The notes beneath the pieces were generated by a model. That model did not search any database, was not told where the DNA came from, and saw only the letters and a list, made by a program, of their open reading frames with translations. Both the position numbers and the translations under genes were made by a program. A DNA stretch of 64,000 bases. It comes from Vulgatibacter incomptus. Its GTDB lineage: Bacteria > Myxococcota > Myxococcia > Myxococcales > Vulgatibacteraceae. The stretch spans positions 2,601,501 through 2,665,500 of the forward strand of contig NZ_CP012332.1 of assembly GCF_001263175.1 (NCBI RefSeq), read 5' to 3'. Position 1 is the stretch's first letter. Every line of letters begins with the position of its first letter. Positions 1 to 8,875 of this stretch are shown one piece after another.

Positions 1-977
1 TGGACCGCCCAGATCACGTGAGCCCGGAGGTCCGGACGATCCTCGACACGGAGGGCTTGCATGAAGAGCGCGAGCGCCTGGCTGAAGTGCCTGGCGGAGA
101 GGGCTTCCTCGCCTCGCGCCACCAGGGACCGAAGCTCCTCGTTGGCGATGGCGCCGGCCCGAAGCGGCCCGTTGCTCGAGAAGCCGGGCGTCCTCTCCAG
201 CTCGTTCGGCTGCCCAGCGGGCCGAGCGAGGACTTCGGCTTCGCCTTCGCCGGGTACCGCGAGAGCGATGCCCATCAAGAAGAAGGCGGCGGTGATCGCT
301 GCCGCCATGGGCTCGTCGACATCGGCCGCGGACAGGAGCTCCTTCAACGCCCGGGGCTCCAACATGCGCAGGACGACGGCGGTCTCCCGCTCCGCGAGCT
401 CGAAGTGGGCGGCGTACCGCTCCCATCCGTCTCGCAAGCGTAGACCATGGCCGGCAGGAATCTCCTTGAGGATCCGATGGGCGGTCGCGCGGCCGCCGGC
501 GGCCGCGAGCGCGTCGAGGATGGCGCGATGCGGGCCGATTCGGACCTCTTCGGTCCATGCCGGGAGATCGGAGACCGAGTGAAACGAGTAGACACCTTCC
601 GTGACGTTCGAGAGCGTCTGCAGATGGCTCCTGTGGTGGAGGCCGAGACCTCGAGCGAGTCGCTCTTCGGTGATGCAGCCGAGCGCGATGAGCGCTTCGC
701 CCTGTTTACGCCCCTCCGCGACCGCCACGAGGCTGCGCTCGAGGGCGACCATGTCGATCCAGCCCAGCTCGAGGAGGAACTGCCCCAGCGGCTTGAAGCC
801 GAAGAAGATCTGCACGCCGCAGGGGCGGCCCCCACGGAAGTAGACGTGGGAGGTACCCCTCGGGGAATCGATGACGAGGTTTCCGGTAGCCCTGGTGCGC
901 AGCGCCTCGATGAGGATCGAGGCGAAAGGCGAGGATCGAAGCTCGCCGCCCGAGAGGTCGCATGGAGGTCGGATCAC
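1..977 (-). CDS. DUF4388-domain protein, 3' end cut by window edge
   Basis: The frame stays open on the minus strand from a GTG at 977 to base 1, so the C-terminus is missing. The first ~190 residues read like a DUF4388 (PatA N-terminal-like) module: ASILIEALRTRATGNLVID, then GGRPCGVQIFFGFKPLGQFLLELG. DUF4388 is common in deltaproteobacterial and myxobacterial regulatory proteins, where its role is poorly defined. The visible C-terminal part (LRSLVARGEEALSARHFSQALALFMQAL) looks like the start of a TPR. It begins 11 nt after the trmL stop, so it is probably co-transcribed with trmL. The GTG start is chosen because no ATG precedes the conserved region; a G-rich run about 13 nt upstream is a weak ribosome site. 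Function unknown. Confidence 0.7.
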   Translation of the reverse strand, partial: MIRPPCDLSGGELRSSPFASILIEALRTRATGNLVIDSPRGTSHVYFRGGRPCGVQIFFGFKPLGQFLLELGWIDMVALERSLVAVAEGRKQGEALIALGCITEERLARGLGLHHRSHLQTLSNVTEGVYSFHSVSDLPAWTEEVRIGPHRAILDALAAAGGRATAHRILKEIPAGHGLRLRDGWERYAAHFELAERETAVVLRMLEPRALKELLSAADVDEPMAAAITAAFFLMGIALAVPGEGEAEVLARPAGQPNELERTPGFSSNGPLRAGAIANEELRSLVARGEEALSARHFSQALALFMQALRVEDRPDLRAHVIWAV

Positions 978-988
978 GATGTACGACT

Positions 989-1477
989 CTATCCCCCCTT
1001 TGGCCCCCTGGCCAATACCTGGCGTAGCGCCTCGTAGACCGCGATGCCCGCGGCGGTCGAAAGGTTGAGTGAGCGAAGTCCGGGCTGTTGAGGAATCGAC
1101 ACCGTTCGATCCGCGTGGCGCTCCAGGAGCTCGGGAGGCAAGCCGTGGGGCTCGGATCCGAACACGAGCTGGTCACCCGGCTGGAAGTCGGTCTCCCAGA
1201 GTGTACGGCTCGCACGGCCGGTGAAGAGATGCACCCGCGGGAAAGGCGCCGACGCCTCCCACGACTCCACGTCGGGGTGGATCCGGGCGACGACGCGATC
1301 CCAATAGTCGAGGCCGGCGCGGCGCAGATCCTTGTCCGCGATCGAGAAGCCGAGGGGCTCGACGAGGTGGAGCCTCGAGCCCGTGACGGCGCAGAGCCTG
1401 GCGATGTTGCCGGTGTTGGGAGGGATCTGCGGGTGGACGAGGACGACCGAGAACGGCGGATCGAGGTCGGGAAGCAT
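989..1477 (-). CDS. trmL: tRNA (cytidine/uridine-34 2'-O)-methyltransferase TrmL
   Basis: 162-residue SPOUT-class methyltransferase, the usual TrmL length (~157). It is expected to methylate the 2'-O of the wobble base in tRNA-Leu isoacceptors, using SAM bound in a trefoil knot. Visible family motifs are the N-terminal VVLVHPQIPPNTGNIARLCA, VFGSEPHGLP (motif 2) and, near the C-terminus, IPQQPGLRSLNLSTAAGIAV with the RSLNLS signature (motif 3). ATG start. The DUF4388 gene follows after 11 nt. The divergent DUF192 gene starts only 40 nt away, so the two share a very short promoter region. Confidence 0.93.
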   Translation of the reverse strand: MLPDLDPPFSVVLVHPQIPPNTGNIARLCAVTGSRLHLVEPLGFSIADKDLRRAGLDYWDRVVARIHPDVESWEASAPFPRVHLFTGRASRTLWETDFQPGDQLVFGSEPHGLPPELLERHADRTVSIPQQPGLRSLNLSTAAGIAVYEALRQVLARGPKGG

Positions 1478-1517
1478 AGGGCGCGCATCCTAATCGACTG
1501 CGTTGTAGAAAGGAGAT

Positions 1518-1910
1518 GTGCGCGACGATCGCTTCGAGGCCTGGAACGAGACCCGGGGGACCGCGCTGGCCCTTCGGGCCCGGAGGGCATCGAGCGTCTC
1601 CTCCCGCCTGCGCGGTCTCCTCGGAGAGGCGAGCTTCGAGCCCGGAGACGGCCTGCACATCGTCCCGTGCAACTCGATCCACACCTTCTTCATGAGGTTC
1701 CCGATCGACGTGCTCTTCCTGGACGCGCACGGCAAGGCGATCCGCGCGCTCCAGGACATCCCGCCCTGGCGCGCGACGCGCATCCACCTGGCGGCCCGGA
1801 CCGTCCTCGAGCTCCCCGCGGGCACGCTCCGCTCGACGGGAACGCTCGCGGGGGACTCGATTGCCCTCCGCGCACGCTCTGATCTTGCCTGCGCTCCGGC
1901 CATCCGGTAG
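1518..1910 (+). CDS. DUF192 family protein
   Basis: 130 residues. The core CNSIHTFFMRFPIDVLFLD followed by the ALQDIPPWR and VLELPAGT segments is the DUF192 fold, a small beta-barrel domain of unconfirmed function found alone or exported in many bacteria. No signal peptide is seen, although most family members have one; the first ~25 residues are hydrophilic. The start is GTG. An AAAGGAG lies just 2-3 nt upstream, which is tight, so initiation may be inefficient or occur slightly downstream. It stands between divergent trmL and the co-oriented PP2C gene 46 nt downstream. Confidence 0.8.
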   Translation: MRDDRFEAWNETRGTALALRARRASSVSSRLRGLLGEASFEPGDGLHIVPCNSIHTFFMRFPIDVLFLDAHGKAIRALQDIPPWRATRIHLAARTVLELPAGTLRSTGTLAGDSIALRARSDLACAPAIR

Positions 1911-1956
1911 TGATTCGACGCTCCTTGCAAGAAATTCAACGTGAGGCGAGGGCCAG

Positions 1957-2721
1957 ATGCGCATCGAGGCCGCGGGCAGCACGCATGTCGGTATGAAGCG
2001 CTCGCGGAACGAGGACAGCTTCCTCGTGTTCGAAGAGGAGCGGCTCTTCGTGGTCGCCGACGGGATGGGCGGGCACGTCTCGGGAGAGATCGCTTCTTCG
2101 CTCGCTGTCGCCGAGATGGAGGCGTTCTTCCGGCTCTCGGGTCGGGATCGCGAGCTCACCTGGCCCTTCAAGATGGAGCCGGATCGCAACTACGAGGAGA
2201 ACCGCCTCGCCACCGCGATCAAGCAGGCCAACGCCCGGATCGTCAGCCAGTCCCGCACGGATCCGCGCTGCAAGGGCATGGGCACCACCGTCGCGGCGCT
2301 GCACCTCGCCGACGGCGCGGCCTACATCGCCTGGGCGGGCGACAGCCGGGTCTACCGGCTCCGCGACGGTGAGCTCCTTCAGCTCTCCGAGGATCACTCC
2401 CTCCTCAACGATCTGATCAAGGCGAACAAGCTCTCGCCGGAGGAGGTCGAGCACTTCCCCCACAAGAACGTCATCGTCCGCGCCCTTGGGATCCAGGACG
2501 CGCTCCCGGTCGACGTGATCCGCGACGCGCCGCGCCCGGACGATCTCTACCTGCTCTGCTCGGACGGCCTCTCCGGCCTGGTCTCGGACGGCGAGATCGC
2601 GGCGATCCTGGGCCAGGTCGGGGACGACCGCACGGCGGTGGACGCGCTGATCGAGTCCGCAAACGCCGCCGGCGGGAACGACAACATCACGGTCGTCCTG
2701 GTGCGCTGCCGCGCTGCCTGA
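1957..2721 (+). CDS. PP2C-family Ser/Thr protein phosphatase
   Basis: 254 residues, a stand-alone catalytic domain of the Stp1/PrpC type. It removes phosphate from Ser/Thr (PPM family, two-metal mechanism) and typically opposes Hanks-type kinases; one such kinase is encoded at 29.4 kb. Metal-binding motifs are present in order: RNEDSF (~17-22), ADGMGGH (~34-40), the GMGTT and AGDSRVY strands mid-protein, SDGLSG near 190, and the terminal GGNDNITVVLV. No membrane segment, so cytoplasmic. ATG preceded by a GGCGAGGG ribosome site. It runs tail-to-tail with the MurU-like gene, with only 6 nt between the stops. Confidence 0.95.
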   Translation: MRIEAAGSTHVGMKRSRNEDSFLVFEEERLFVVADGMGGHVSGEIASSLAVAEMEAFFRLSGRDRELTWPFKMEPDRNYEENRLATAIKQANARIVSQSRTDPRCKGMGTTVAALHLADGAAYIAWAGDSRVYRLRDGELLQLSEDHSLLNDLIKANKLSPEEVEHFPHKNVIVRALGIQDALPVDVIRDAPRPDDLYLLCSDGLSGLVSDGEIAAILGQVGDDRTAVDALIESANAAGGNDNITVVLVRCRAA

Positions 2722-2727
2722 ACCAGC

Positions 2728-3714
2728 CTAGGCGATTGCGCTGCGTACCGTCCGGCCCCGGGAGACGAGCCCTCCGGGCGGAACGACCGCTTCGACCACC
2801 TCGCCCTCCACCACGCACCCCTCGTGGAGGACGGCCCTTGGCCCGACCTTCGCGCCGGCGCGGACCGTGACGCCGGGACCCACGTAGCTGGGAGCGACGA
2901 GCGACGCACCGTCTTCGATGGACGCGCCCTCGGCCACGACGATCCCGGCGGACATCTGGAATCCGCTGACGCTGGGGAGCCGATACCGACCCTCGAGGAG
3001 ATCGAGGTTGGCCTCCAGGTAGCGCTCGGGCGTCCCCACGTCGGACCACCTGCCGCCCTCCTCCACGTGGGCCGAGACCCGTCGGCCGGCGCGGATCAGA
3101 CCGACGTGCCCCGCGCGGTTGACGCACGAGGCGCCGTCGGCGGGCAAGGTCTCGAAGATCGCCGGGGTGAGCACGTGGATCCCGGTGAAGGCGAAGGATC
3201 GCAGCTCCTCGGCCACCTGCGCCTCCCGGCCGAGGCCGGCGATCCGCGCGATGTTCCCTCGCGCGTCCACTTCCACCGGGGCGAAGTCCGCGCCCTTCGG
3301 CATCGGGCGGAGGACCATCGTAGTGTCGGCGCCCGTCGCGAGATGCGCATCGAGGGCGCGGCGGGGATCGAGGTCGGTGAGGACGTCGCCGTTCAGGAGG
3401 AGAAAGGGCGCGCCTCGATCCAGGAGCGGCCGGGCCGCCACGAGGGCGCCGCCGGTCCCCAGGATCGCCCCCGACTCGAAGCAGAGATGGAGGCGAAGGG
3501 AGAGGCGGTCCGCCGCCTCGCGGGCCACGCGGGCGACGGTATGCGGGAGGTGGTGCGCGTTGACCACGACCTCCGTGGCGCCGGCGCGGGCCGCGAGGGC
3601 GAGGTTGCACTCCAGGAGCGTCGTCCCCGGAAGGGGGAGCGCCGGCTTGGCGATGCGGTCGGTGAGCGGGCGCAGGCGCGTACCGAAGCCTGCCGCGAGG
3701 ATCATCGCGATCAC
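2728..3714 (-). CDS. Nucleotidyltransferase of the MurU / NDP-sugar pyrophosphorylase family
   Basis: 328 residues. The N-terminus MILAAGFGTRLRPLTDRIAKP is the nucleotide-binding signature of sugar-1-phosphate nucleotidyltransferases, followed by LLNGDVLTD, which supplies the metal-binding Asp. After ~230 residues a C-terminal part with hexapeptide-type repeats (IVVAEGASIEDGASLVAPSY) suggests a left-handed beta-helix, which classical MurU (~223 aa) lacks. It sits 10 nt behind an AmgK-like sugar kinase. In Pseudomonas, AmgK and MurU turn MurNAc into UDP-MurNAc, bypassing early peptidoglycan synthesis (and fosfomycin's target). The same job is inferred here, but a hexose-1-phosphate guanylyl- or uridylyltransferase is also possible. 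The start is GTG at 3714; the in-frame ATG 9 nt later is an alternative. Confidence 0.75.
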   Translation of the reverse strand: MIAMILAAGFGTRLRPLTDRIAKPALPLPGTTLLECNLALAARAGATEVVVNAHHLPHTVARVAREAADRLSLRLHLCFESGAILGTGGALVAARPLLDRGAPFLLLNGDVLTDLDPRRALDAHLATGADTTMVLRPMPKGADFAPVEVDARGNIARIAGLGREAQVAEELRSFAFTGIHVLTPAIFETLPADGASCVNRAGHVGLIRAGRRVSAHVEEGGRWSDVGTPERYLEANLDLLEGRYRLPSVSGFQMSAGIVVAEGASIEDGASLVAPSYVGPGVTVRAGAKVGPRAVLHEGCVVEGEVVEAVVPPGGLVSRGRTVRSAIA

Positions 3715-3724
3715 GGGTGCGTCC

Positions 3725-4792
3725 TCACGCTGCCGGCCGAGCGAGCTCCGGCACGTGGCGGCCGAGGATCTCGTCGAGCTCCGCGAGCTCCGGCCTCCGC
3801 GCGAGCGCCTCCTTCACGTAGCGCAGCGAGGGCGCCACGTAGGGCAGGAAGGACGGGTTCTTCTTCACGCGGTCGATGAAGACGAAGCGGCCGGCGTCCT
3901 TGAGCTTGCGCTGCACCGTTAGGAGGTGGAAATCGGCCAGGAAGGCCTCGGGCTCGAGGACGGGGCCGCCCTCCTCCGCGAGCCGGACCAGGTAGCGGCG
4001 GACCATCCGCTCCACGAGCTCGATCGGGAGCTCCACGTAGGAGTCCCGCAGGAGCGCGACGAGGTCGTACTGGCGGGGGCCCTGCAGCGCGTCCTGGAAG
4101 TCGATCACCGCGAGCTCGTCGCCGGGGAGCACCATCAGGTTGCGAGACTGGTAGTCACGGTGGGTGAAGCCGCGGGGGAGCGCGGCCAGCGCGTGGGCGA
4201 TGGTGTCGGCGTGCCGCTCCACGATGCTCTTGGACGCGGGATCGAGGGCCACGCCGTGGAGCTCCGCGAGGCCCCACTCGAGGAAGTGGTCGAGCTCCCA
4301 GCGGTAGAGATCGAAGTCGAAGGCCCGGGTGGAGGCGAGGCAGGCCGGGTCGGGGTTCCGATCGGCGCGGGCCCTCAGCGAAGCCAGGAGATCGACGGCC
4401 TGGCCGTAGAGCGCCTCCCGCCGAGACGCGGGATCGCCCCCCTGGGCGAGGCCCGCCTCGAAGGTGACGTCGCCGAGATCCTCCAGGACCATGATCCCCG
4501 CCTCGGGCTCGTAGCGGTGGATCGCCGGGACGCGGACGCCGAGGCGGCCGAGGTATCGGTGCACGTTGACGAAGGGCAGCTCGGAGGGCGCCTCGCCCTT
4601 GGTGGCCTCCTCGCTTCCGGCGCCGGCGGGCATGGCCATCAGCACGAAGGAGCGATCGGGGAGCGCGACCCGGAAGTAGGAGCGGTTGGAGGCGTCCTGC
4701 TTCAGGCGGATCACGGGCCAGGAGGGATCGGCCACCAAGCCGGCAGCGAGCGCGGCGTGGCGGCGGAGGAGCTCGGGCGAGACGTCGGACAT
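3725..4792 (-). CDS. amgK: AmgK-like anomeric sugar kinase (APH fold)
   Basis: 355 residues, aminoglycoside-phosphotransferase fold. Motifs follow characterised AmgK closely: LKQDASNRSYFRV (nucleotide loop), MVLEDLGD (hinge), THRDYQSRNLMV (catalytic loop with Asp) and VIDFQDALQGPRQYDLVALL (metal-binding Asp). AmgK phosphorylates the anomeric hydroxyl of MurNAc/GlcNAc using ATP, producing the sugar-1-phosphate that MurU converts to the UDP-sugar. The next gene in the operon is the MurU-like transferase. The location in a cell-wall-rich region fits peptidoglycan recycling, though the substrate is inferred from family and neighbour. Confidence 0.82.
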   Translation of the reverse strand: MSDVSPELLRRHAALAAGLVADPSWPVIRLKQDASNRSYFRVALPDRSFVLMAMPAGAGSEEATKGEAPSELPFVNVHRYLGRLGVRVPAIHRYEPEAGIMVLEDLGDVTFEAGLAQGGDPASRREALYGQAVDLLASLRARADRNPDPACLASTRAFDFDLYRWELDHFLEWGLAELHGVALDPASKSIVERHADTIAHALAALPRGFTHRDYQSRNLMVLPGDELAVIDFQDALQGPRQYDLVALLRDSYVELPIELVERMVRRYLVRLAEEGGPVLEPEAFLADFHLLTVQRKLKDAGRFVFIDRVKKNPSFLPYVAPSLRYVKEALARRPELAELDEILGRHVPELARPAA

Positions 4793-4837
4793 GGTCTTTC
4801 GACTAACACAGGTCTCGGCCCGAACGCATCCGGCACG

Positions 4838-6283
4838 CTAGCCGGCGCTCCCTTCGAGGCCGGGCCCGGTCTTGGGCGGCGGCACCGAGGTCGGCCCGAT
4901 CCGCTGACGCTTCATTCGGCCCCACTCGCCCTTGCGGGTCCAGACCTGGAAGAAGGCGAGCAGGCGCTCGAACGCGAGGATCTGCCTCGGGCCCGCCATC
5001 TCGAGAAAAGCGCCGAGGATGAGGACGAGCCTCTCGCGAGGCGAGGCGTAGCGGTTCTCGAGGAGCATCTCGACCACCAGGCCCATGAGCGAGAGCAGCA
5101 GGCCGTAGGCGGCGGCGAGCAAGACGAAGTAGAGCGCGATCTCCGGCGCCAGCCACCCCATCCAGAGACAGATCGGGATCAGGAGGTAGCCGAGGATCTC
5201 GACGAACGGCGCCAGGCCCTCGAAGAGCCAGAGGTAGGGGATCGACACGAAGCCGAGCCGCCCAAAGGAGGGCCGGAAGAGCATGTCCCGGTGGGCCCAG
5301 AGCGTCTCCCACAGCCCGCGCTGCCATCGGTTGCGCTGCGCGCGAAGGCTGCCCAGGTCGGCGGGGACCTGGGTCCAGCACATGGGCACCGGGAGCGAGA
5401 CGATCCGGTAGGGGATCTTCCGGCTCCGGCAGTGCTTGTGGAGGCGGACCACGAGGTCGAGATCCTCGCCGACGGTGTCCACCCGATATCCGCCGACGGC
5501 GAGGACGGTCTCCCGATGGAAGACGCCGAACGCGCCGGAGATCAGCGTCAGGGCGTTCCAGCTTCCCCAGCCGACGCGGCCGGTGAAGAAGGCGCGGCCG
5601 TACTCGAGGATCTGGATCCGCTCGAGCCACTTGCGGGGCAACCGGAGCGCCTGGACCGTCCCGCCCTCGACCAACGCACCGTTCAGGGGCCGGACCGCGC
5701 CGCCCACCGCGACGACCTTCTCGTCGTTGGCGAAGATCCGGGCAGCGCGGAGCAGCGCGTCCCGTTCGATCAGCGAGTCGGCGTCGACGGTGCAGACCAG
5801 GGGATACTTCGCGAGGTTGAGGGCTGCGTTGAGCGCGTCCGCCTTTCCTCCCCTCTCCTTCTCGACGACGGTGAGGTTGGCGAGGCGACGGGAGGTGAGG
5901 ATCCGCTTCACCTCGGCGCAAGGGAGCCGTCGGGGGTGGAGCCGGGAGCGGGCCTCGAGGTCGAAGGCCGCCGTGAGGAGACGGACGGTGTCGTCGGTCG
6001 AGCCGTCGGAGACGACGATGATCTCGAACTCCGGGAAGCGGAGCTTCGAGAGGGCGCGCACGCTCTCGACGATGGTCCGCGCCTCGTTGTGGGCGGGGAC
6101 CAGGATCGAGACCGGCCGCCAGATCTTCTGCTCGACGAGGTCGTCGAGCATCGAGCGGGAGACGTCCCGCGAGGTACGCCAGAGGGTGCGAACGCCGCGC
6201 CAGGCGACGACGAACGAGAGGATCTGGAGGCCCGCGAAGTAGGCGAGCACCACCAGCTGGGCAAGGACCACGATGTGTTCCAC
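4838..6283 (-). CDS. Membrane glycosyltransferase family 2 (processive polysaccharide synthase type)
   Basis: 481 residues from a GTG that lies 2 nt after the upstream HEAT gene's stop. Order: TM helix (~5-30), cytoplasmic GT2 domain with PVSILVPAHNEA (~58-67), SDGSTDDT (~92-99), the DxD in TVDADSL (~165-171), GEDLDL (~272-277) and the QRNRWQRG motif (~316-323), then several TM helices from ~345. The Q(Q/R)xRW motif marks processive beta-synthases such as PgaC/IcaA (poly-N-acetylglucosamine), cellulose and hyaluronan synthases. With the YaiO-like barrel and deacetylase nearby, a secreted, partly deacetylated polymer is inferred; the sugar is unknown. A longer reading frame upstream has no credible start and would overlap the HEAT gene. 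Confidence 0.88.
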   Translation of the reverse strand: MEHIVVLAQLVVLAYFAGLQILSFVVAWRGVRTLWRTSRDVSRSMLDDLVEQKIWRPVSILVPAHNEARTIVESVRALSKLRFPEFEIIVVSDGSTDDTVRLLTAAFDLEARSRLHPRRLPCAEVKRILTSRRLANLTVVEKERGGKADALNAALNLAKYPLVCTVDADSLIERDALLRAARIFANDEKVVAVGGAVRPLNGALVEGGTVQALRLPRKWLERIQILEYGRAFFTGRVGWGSWNALTLISGAFGVFHRETVLAVGGYRVDTVGEDLDLVVRLHKHCRSRKIPYRIVSLPVPMCWTQVPADLGSLRAQRNRWQRGLWETLWAHRDMLFRPSFGRLGFVSIPYLWLFEGLAPFVEILGYLLIPICLWMGWLAPEIALYFVLLAAAYGLLLSLMGLVVEMLLENRYASPRERLVLILGAFLEMAGPRQILAFERLLAFFQVWTRKGEWGRMKRQRIGPTSVPPPKTGPGLEGSAG

Positions 6284-6285
6284 TA

Positions 6286-7482
6286 CTAGGCCACCTTCCA
6301 CCGCTGCAGATCGACCGAGCCCGCCATCTCCCTGGCGAAGCGATCGGGATGGGTCCGCGAGGCCCGCTCGAGGCACGCGTTCCCCGCAGCGCCGAGGGAT
6401 CGCAGGGTCTCGGCGGCGGCGACCCGCACCCACCAGGAGGAATCGCCGAGCCGCGCCCAGAGCGCGTCGAACATCTGGGAATCCGGCAGGTGGACCGCGG
6501 CCCTCGTGGCGTGGACGCGCAGGAAGGGCCGGTCGTCCTCCAGGCTCTCGCGGATGGAGTCGAGGCAGTCCTCGGTGACCTCGACCCGCGCGGCGAGCGC
6601 CTGGAGCGCGGCGGAGCGGACCTCGGGCTCGTCGTGCTTCGCGAGGCCCGCGATGGCGTCCGCGAGGGGCGCGCTCGACAAGCTCCGCGCCGCCATGAGC
6701 GCGGCACGGAGGTGCTCTTTCGAGAGGCCGGGCTGGTGGAGGAGGCTCGCGACGATCGCAGGTGCGGCGCCATCGGCGAGCAGGAGCACCTCGGCGATCA
6801 GCGTGGGAGGGAGATCCGCGTCCACGAGGGCCTCCGCGAATCGATTGCTGAAGCGTTCCGCGAGATCCCCAGGCACCCGGGCGAGGGTCCGCGACGCCGC
6901 GCGGAGCGCTGCGTGCCGGACGGCGGGATCCGTGGAGTGCGACGCGGCCAGGATGGGCTCGAGGGCATCCGGCAACCTCGCCCGCGCCAGGTCGTCGAGC
7001 GCGCCCAGTCGCGCGGCGCGACCCTTCTTGCCGAGCCGGCGCAGCAGGCCCTCACCGATCCCGCGCTCGCGGCCGAGCCCCGCGAGGACTCCATCGTCCG
7101 GCCGATCGGCCTCGCGGAGCCGCAGCCAGGCCTCGAAGCCGGCAGGGGGCAGCGGGCCGACCATCGCTGCAGGCGATCCCGAGTCCAGGGCCTCACGCCA
7201 ACGCTCGGTCCAGGCCGAGATGGCGCTCCGCCGCCTTGCGTCGGACGCCGACGACCACGCCACGTACGCCACGATGCCGGTGGCGATCCCCGCCACGATC
7301 GCGCCGGCGAGGACGACCCCGCCGATGAGGATCGCTCGGAGGCTTCCGTAGCTCAGCGCCTGGAAGGCATGCAGCCAGAAGGCCGTGGCGATGACAGCGA
7401 CTTCGAAGGCGAACAAGACGACGATCGCCAGAAGAACCCGCGGAAGCGAGCTGGGAGGAGGACGCTGGTAGACTGTGACCAT
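6286..7482 (-). CDS. HEAT-repeat membrane protein of the polysaccharide locus
   Basis: 398 residues. Two TM helices sit near the N-terminus (LLAIVVLFAFEVAVIATAFW and AILIGGVVLAGAIVAGIATG). A long cytoplasmic alpha-solenoid follows, built of repeated units such as DPAVRHAALRAASRTLARV, EPEVRSAALQALAARV and SWWVRVAAAETLRSLGAAG. HEAT solenoids are protein-binding scaffolds; HEAT proteins recur beside GT2 synthases and YaiO-type barrels, so an assembly or regulatory role for the synthase is inferred. Stop and synthase start are 2 nt apart. The ATG at 7482 places the first TM helix near the N-terminus; an upstream in-frame ATG at 7560 would add 26 unlikely residues. Neither has a clear ribosome site. 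Confidence 0.82.
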   Translation of the reverse strand: MVTVYQRPPPSSLPRVLLAIVVLFAFEVAVIATAFWLHAFQALSYGSLRAILIGGVVLAGAIVAGIATGIVAYVAWSSASDARRRSAISAWTERWREALDSGSPAAMVGPLPPAGFEAWLRLREADRPDDGVLAGLGRERGIGEGLLRRLGKKGRAARLGALDDLARARLPDALEPILAASHSTDPAVRHAALRAASRTLARVPGDLAERFSNRFAEALVDADLPPTLIAEVLLLADGAAPAIVASLLHQPGLSKEHLRAALMAARSLSSAPLADAIAGLAKHDEPEVRSAALQALAARVEVTEDCLDSIRESLEDDRPFLRVHATRAAVHLPDSQMFDALWARLGDSSWWVRVAAAETLRSLGAAGNACLERASRTHPDRFAREMAGSVDLQRWKVA

Positions 7483-7582
7483 TATTATTTTGATTTCACT
7501 CTTTGAGCCCAAAGAATGAAATTCCGCAAAAGGCGCGCGTTCGACTCTCCGCCCGCGCAAGCGGATCCCCGAGCTCAGGCCA

Positions 7583-8875
7583 TCAATCAGATGAACGAGA
7601 TGGTTTGAATCCCATGGTTGAGAGAGGCGCGGGACATTCGGACCAAAAGAACGGTGCCTTCGCGGACTCCAGCTCCGCCCGGATCAGCAGGTACCAGAGC
7701 GTGGGCGCTGCCGCGGGGGTGAGCGGAAAGTTCGGCGCCCACGCGGTGGAATAGACGAGAGGAAATCCATGGGAGCGGGCCAGCGCGTCCAGGCGTGCGA
7801 GGTCCTCCAGCGCTCCCGGAGCGCCCGGCGCAAGGCGGTGCGATGCGAGGGCGATTGCGGCAGAGCCTTCCACGAACCAGACCTCCGGGCCCTCAAGGTA
7901 GGGTCTGTAGCCCCGCCAATCAGGGCCACCGATTCGATGCATCCGCTCCACCCACTCCAGCGCGCGGGCGGCATCGTCGACCTGACCGCAGGCGAGGAGG
8001 AAGAGCGCACCCCAGCTCCCGCTGGCGTCGAGCGCGCTGGCGGGATCGATCGCTCCAGAGTTCAAGCCCAGGGCGAATCGTCCCGCATCCGGGAGCCAGA
8101 GGTAGCGAACGGCCCGCTCCCGGAGCTCCGTGGCCGCGTCCGACCAGGGTCCCGCCGGGTCGATGGATGCCAGGGCGGCGCATGCAAAGAATGCGTCGAT
8201 CTGATGCTCGGTTGCGGCGTAGTCCGCAATGTGGAGTGCGCTGAAGCTGGAGCCATTCTGGCCCCACCACCCTTTCCCGGCCCGGATGAGACCGGACCAT
8301 GGATCCCTCTGCGCGAGCAGCCACCGGCCCCCGCTGAGGGCCGCCTCCCGGACCCACGGCTCGCTCTCGTCGGCGTAGCGAGCGGCATACTTCGCGAAGG
8401 CGTAGACGACAAAGGCGACGACTCCGCTCCTCACGTAGCCCGAGTCGTAGAAGCCGTCGCTCCCGTCGACGCTGAATCCCCAGGCGCCGTCGGGGAGCTG
8501 GAGGGCGGCGAGAGCCGCCAGAACGCGAGAGGCGCCCGGGCGATCGTCCGCTCCGACCCGCGCGATCGCGAGAAGGGCGTCATCGTAGAGGAAGCTGCGT
8601 CCTGCCATCCGCTCGAAGCCCGGCGGCGCGCCCTCGAAGCGGAGCGGATCTGGAAAGCCGAGGACGAGCTCCCCACTAGGAGCTCCGTCCGGCCAGACGA
8701 GTTGCCTCTCGTTGCCCTCTGCGTCGTAGACGAGGGTCGTGTCGAAGGGACGCAGCGGGAGCGAGCTCCAAGCCTCCACTACCGGATCGGAACTCGGCCC
8801 GCCAAGCCCGATCGATCGAATCGAAGCGCAGGAGCTGGTCAGCGCCATCGCCAGGAGCAAAATGAAAAACTTCAT
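7583..8875 (-). CDS. Lipoprotein with alpha/alpha-toroid (glycosidase/prenyltransferase-like) fold
   Basis: 430 residues. MKFFILLLAMALTSSC is a signal peptide with lipobox TSSC, so the mature protein should be lipid-anchored in the periplasm. The rest is helical with repeated motifs (LLAIARVGADD, LAALAALQLPDGAWGFSVDG, YDSGYVRSGVVAFVVYAF, GGRWLLAQRDPWSGLIRAGKGWW, GSAAIALASHRL). This pattern resembles alpha/alpha-barrel proteins such as six-hairpin glycosidases and polysaccharide lyases. I do not recognise the precise family, and catalytic residues cannot be assigned. It leads the minus-strand half of the polysaccharide locus, so trimming or binding of the polymer is an inference. The start ATG at 8875 is chosen for the signal peptide; an earlier in-frame ATG (8932) lacks support. 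Confidence 0.72.
   Translation of the reverse strand: MKFFILLLAMALTSSCASIRSIGLGGPSSDPVVEAWSSLPLRPFDTTLVYDAEGNERQLVWPDGAPSGELVLGFPDPLRFEGAPPGFERMAGRSFLYDDALLAIARVGADDRPGASRVLAALAALQLPDGAWGFSVDGSDGFYDSGYVRSGVVAFVVYAFAKYAARYADESEPWVREAALSGGRWLLAQRDPWSGLIRAGKGWWGQNGSSFSALHIADYAATEHQIDAFFACAALASIDPAGPWSDAATELRERAVRYLWLPDAGRFALGLNSGAIDPASALDASGSWGALFLLACGQVDDAARALEWVERMHRIGGPDWRGYRPYLEGPEVWFVEGSAAIALASHRLAPGAPGALEDLARLDALARSHGFPLVYSTAWAPNFPLTPAAAPTLWYLLIRAELESAKAPFFWSECPAPLSTMGFKPSRSSD

Noticed and set aside
3926-6289. A 787-codon plus-strand frame opposite amgK and the GT2 gene
   Set aside because: Antisense shadow: the opposite strand carries complete kinase and glycosyltransferase motifs.
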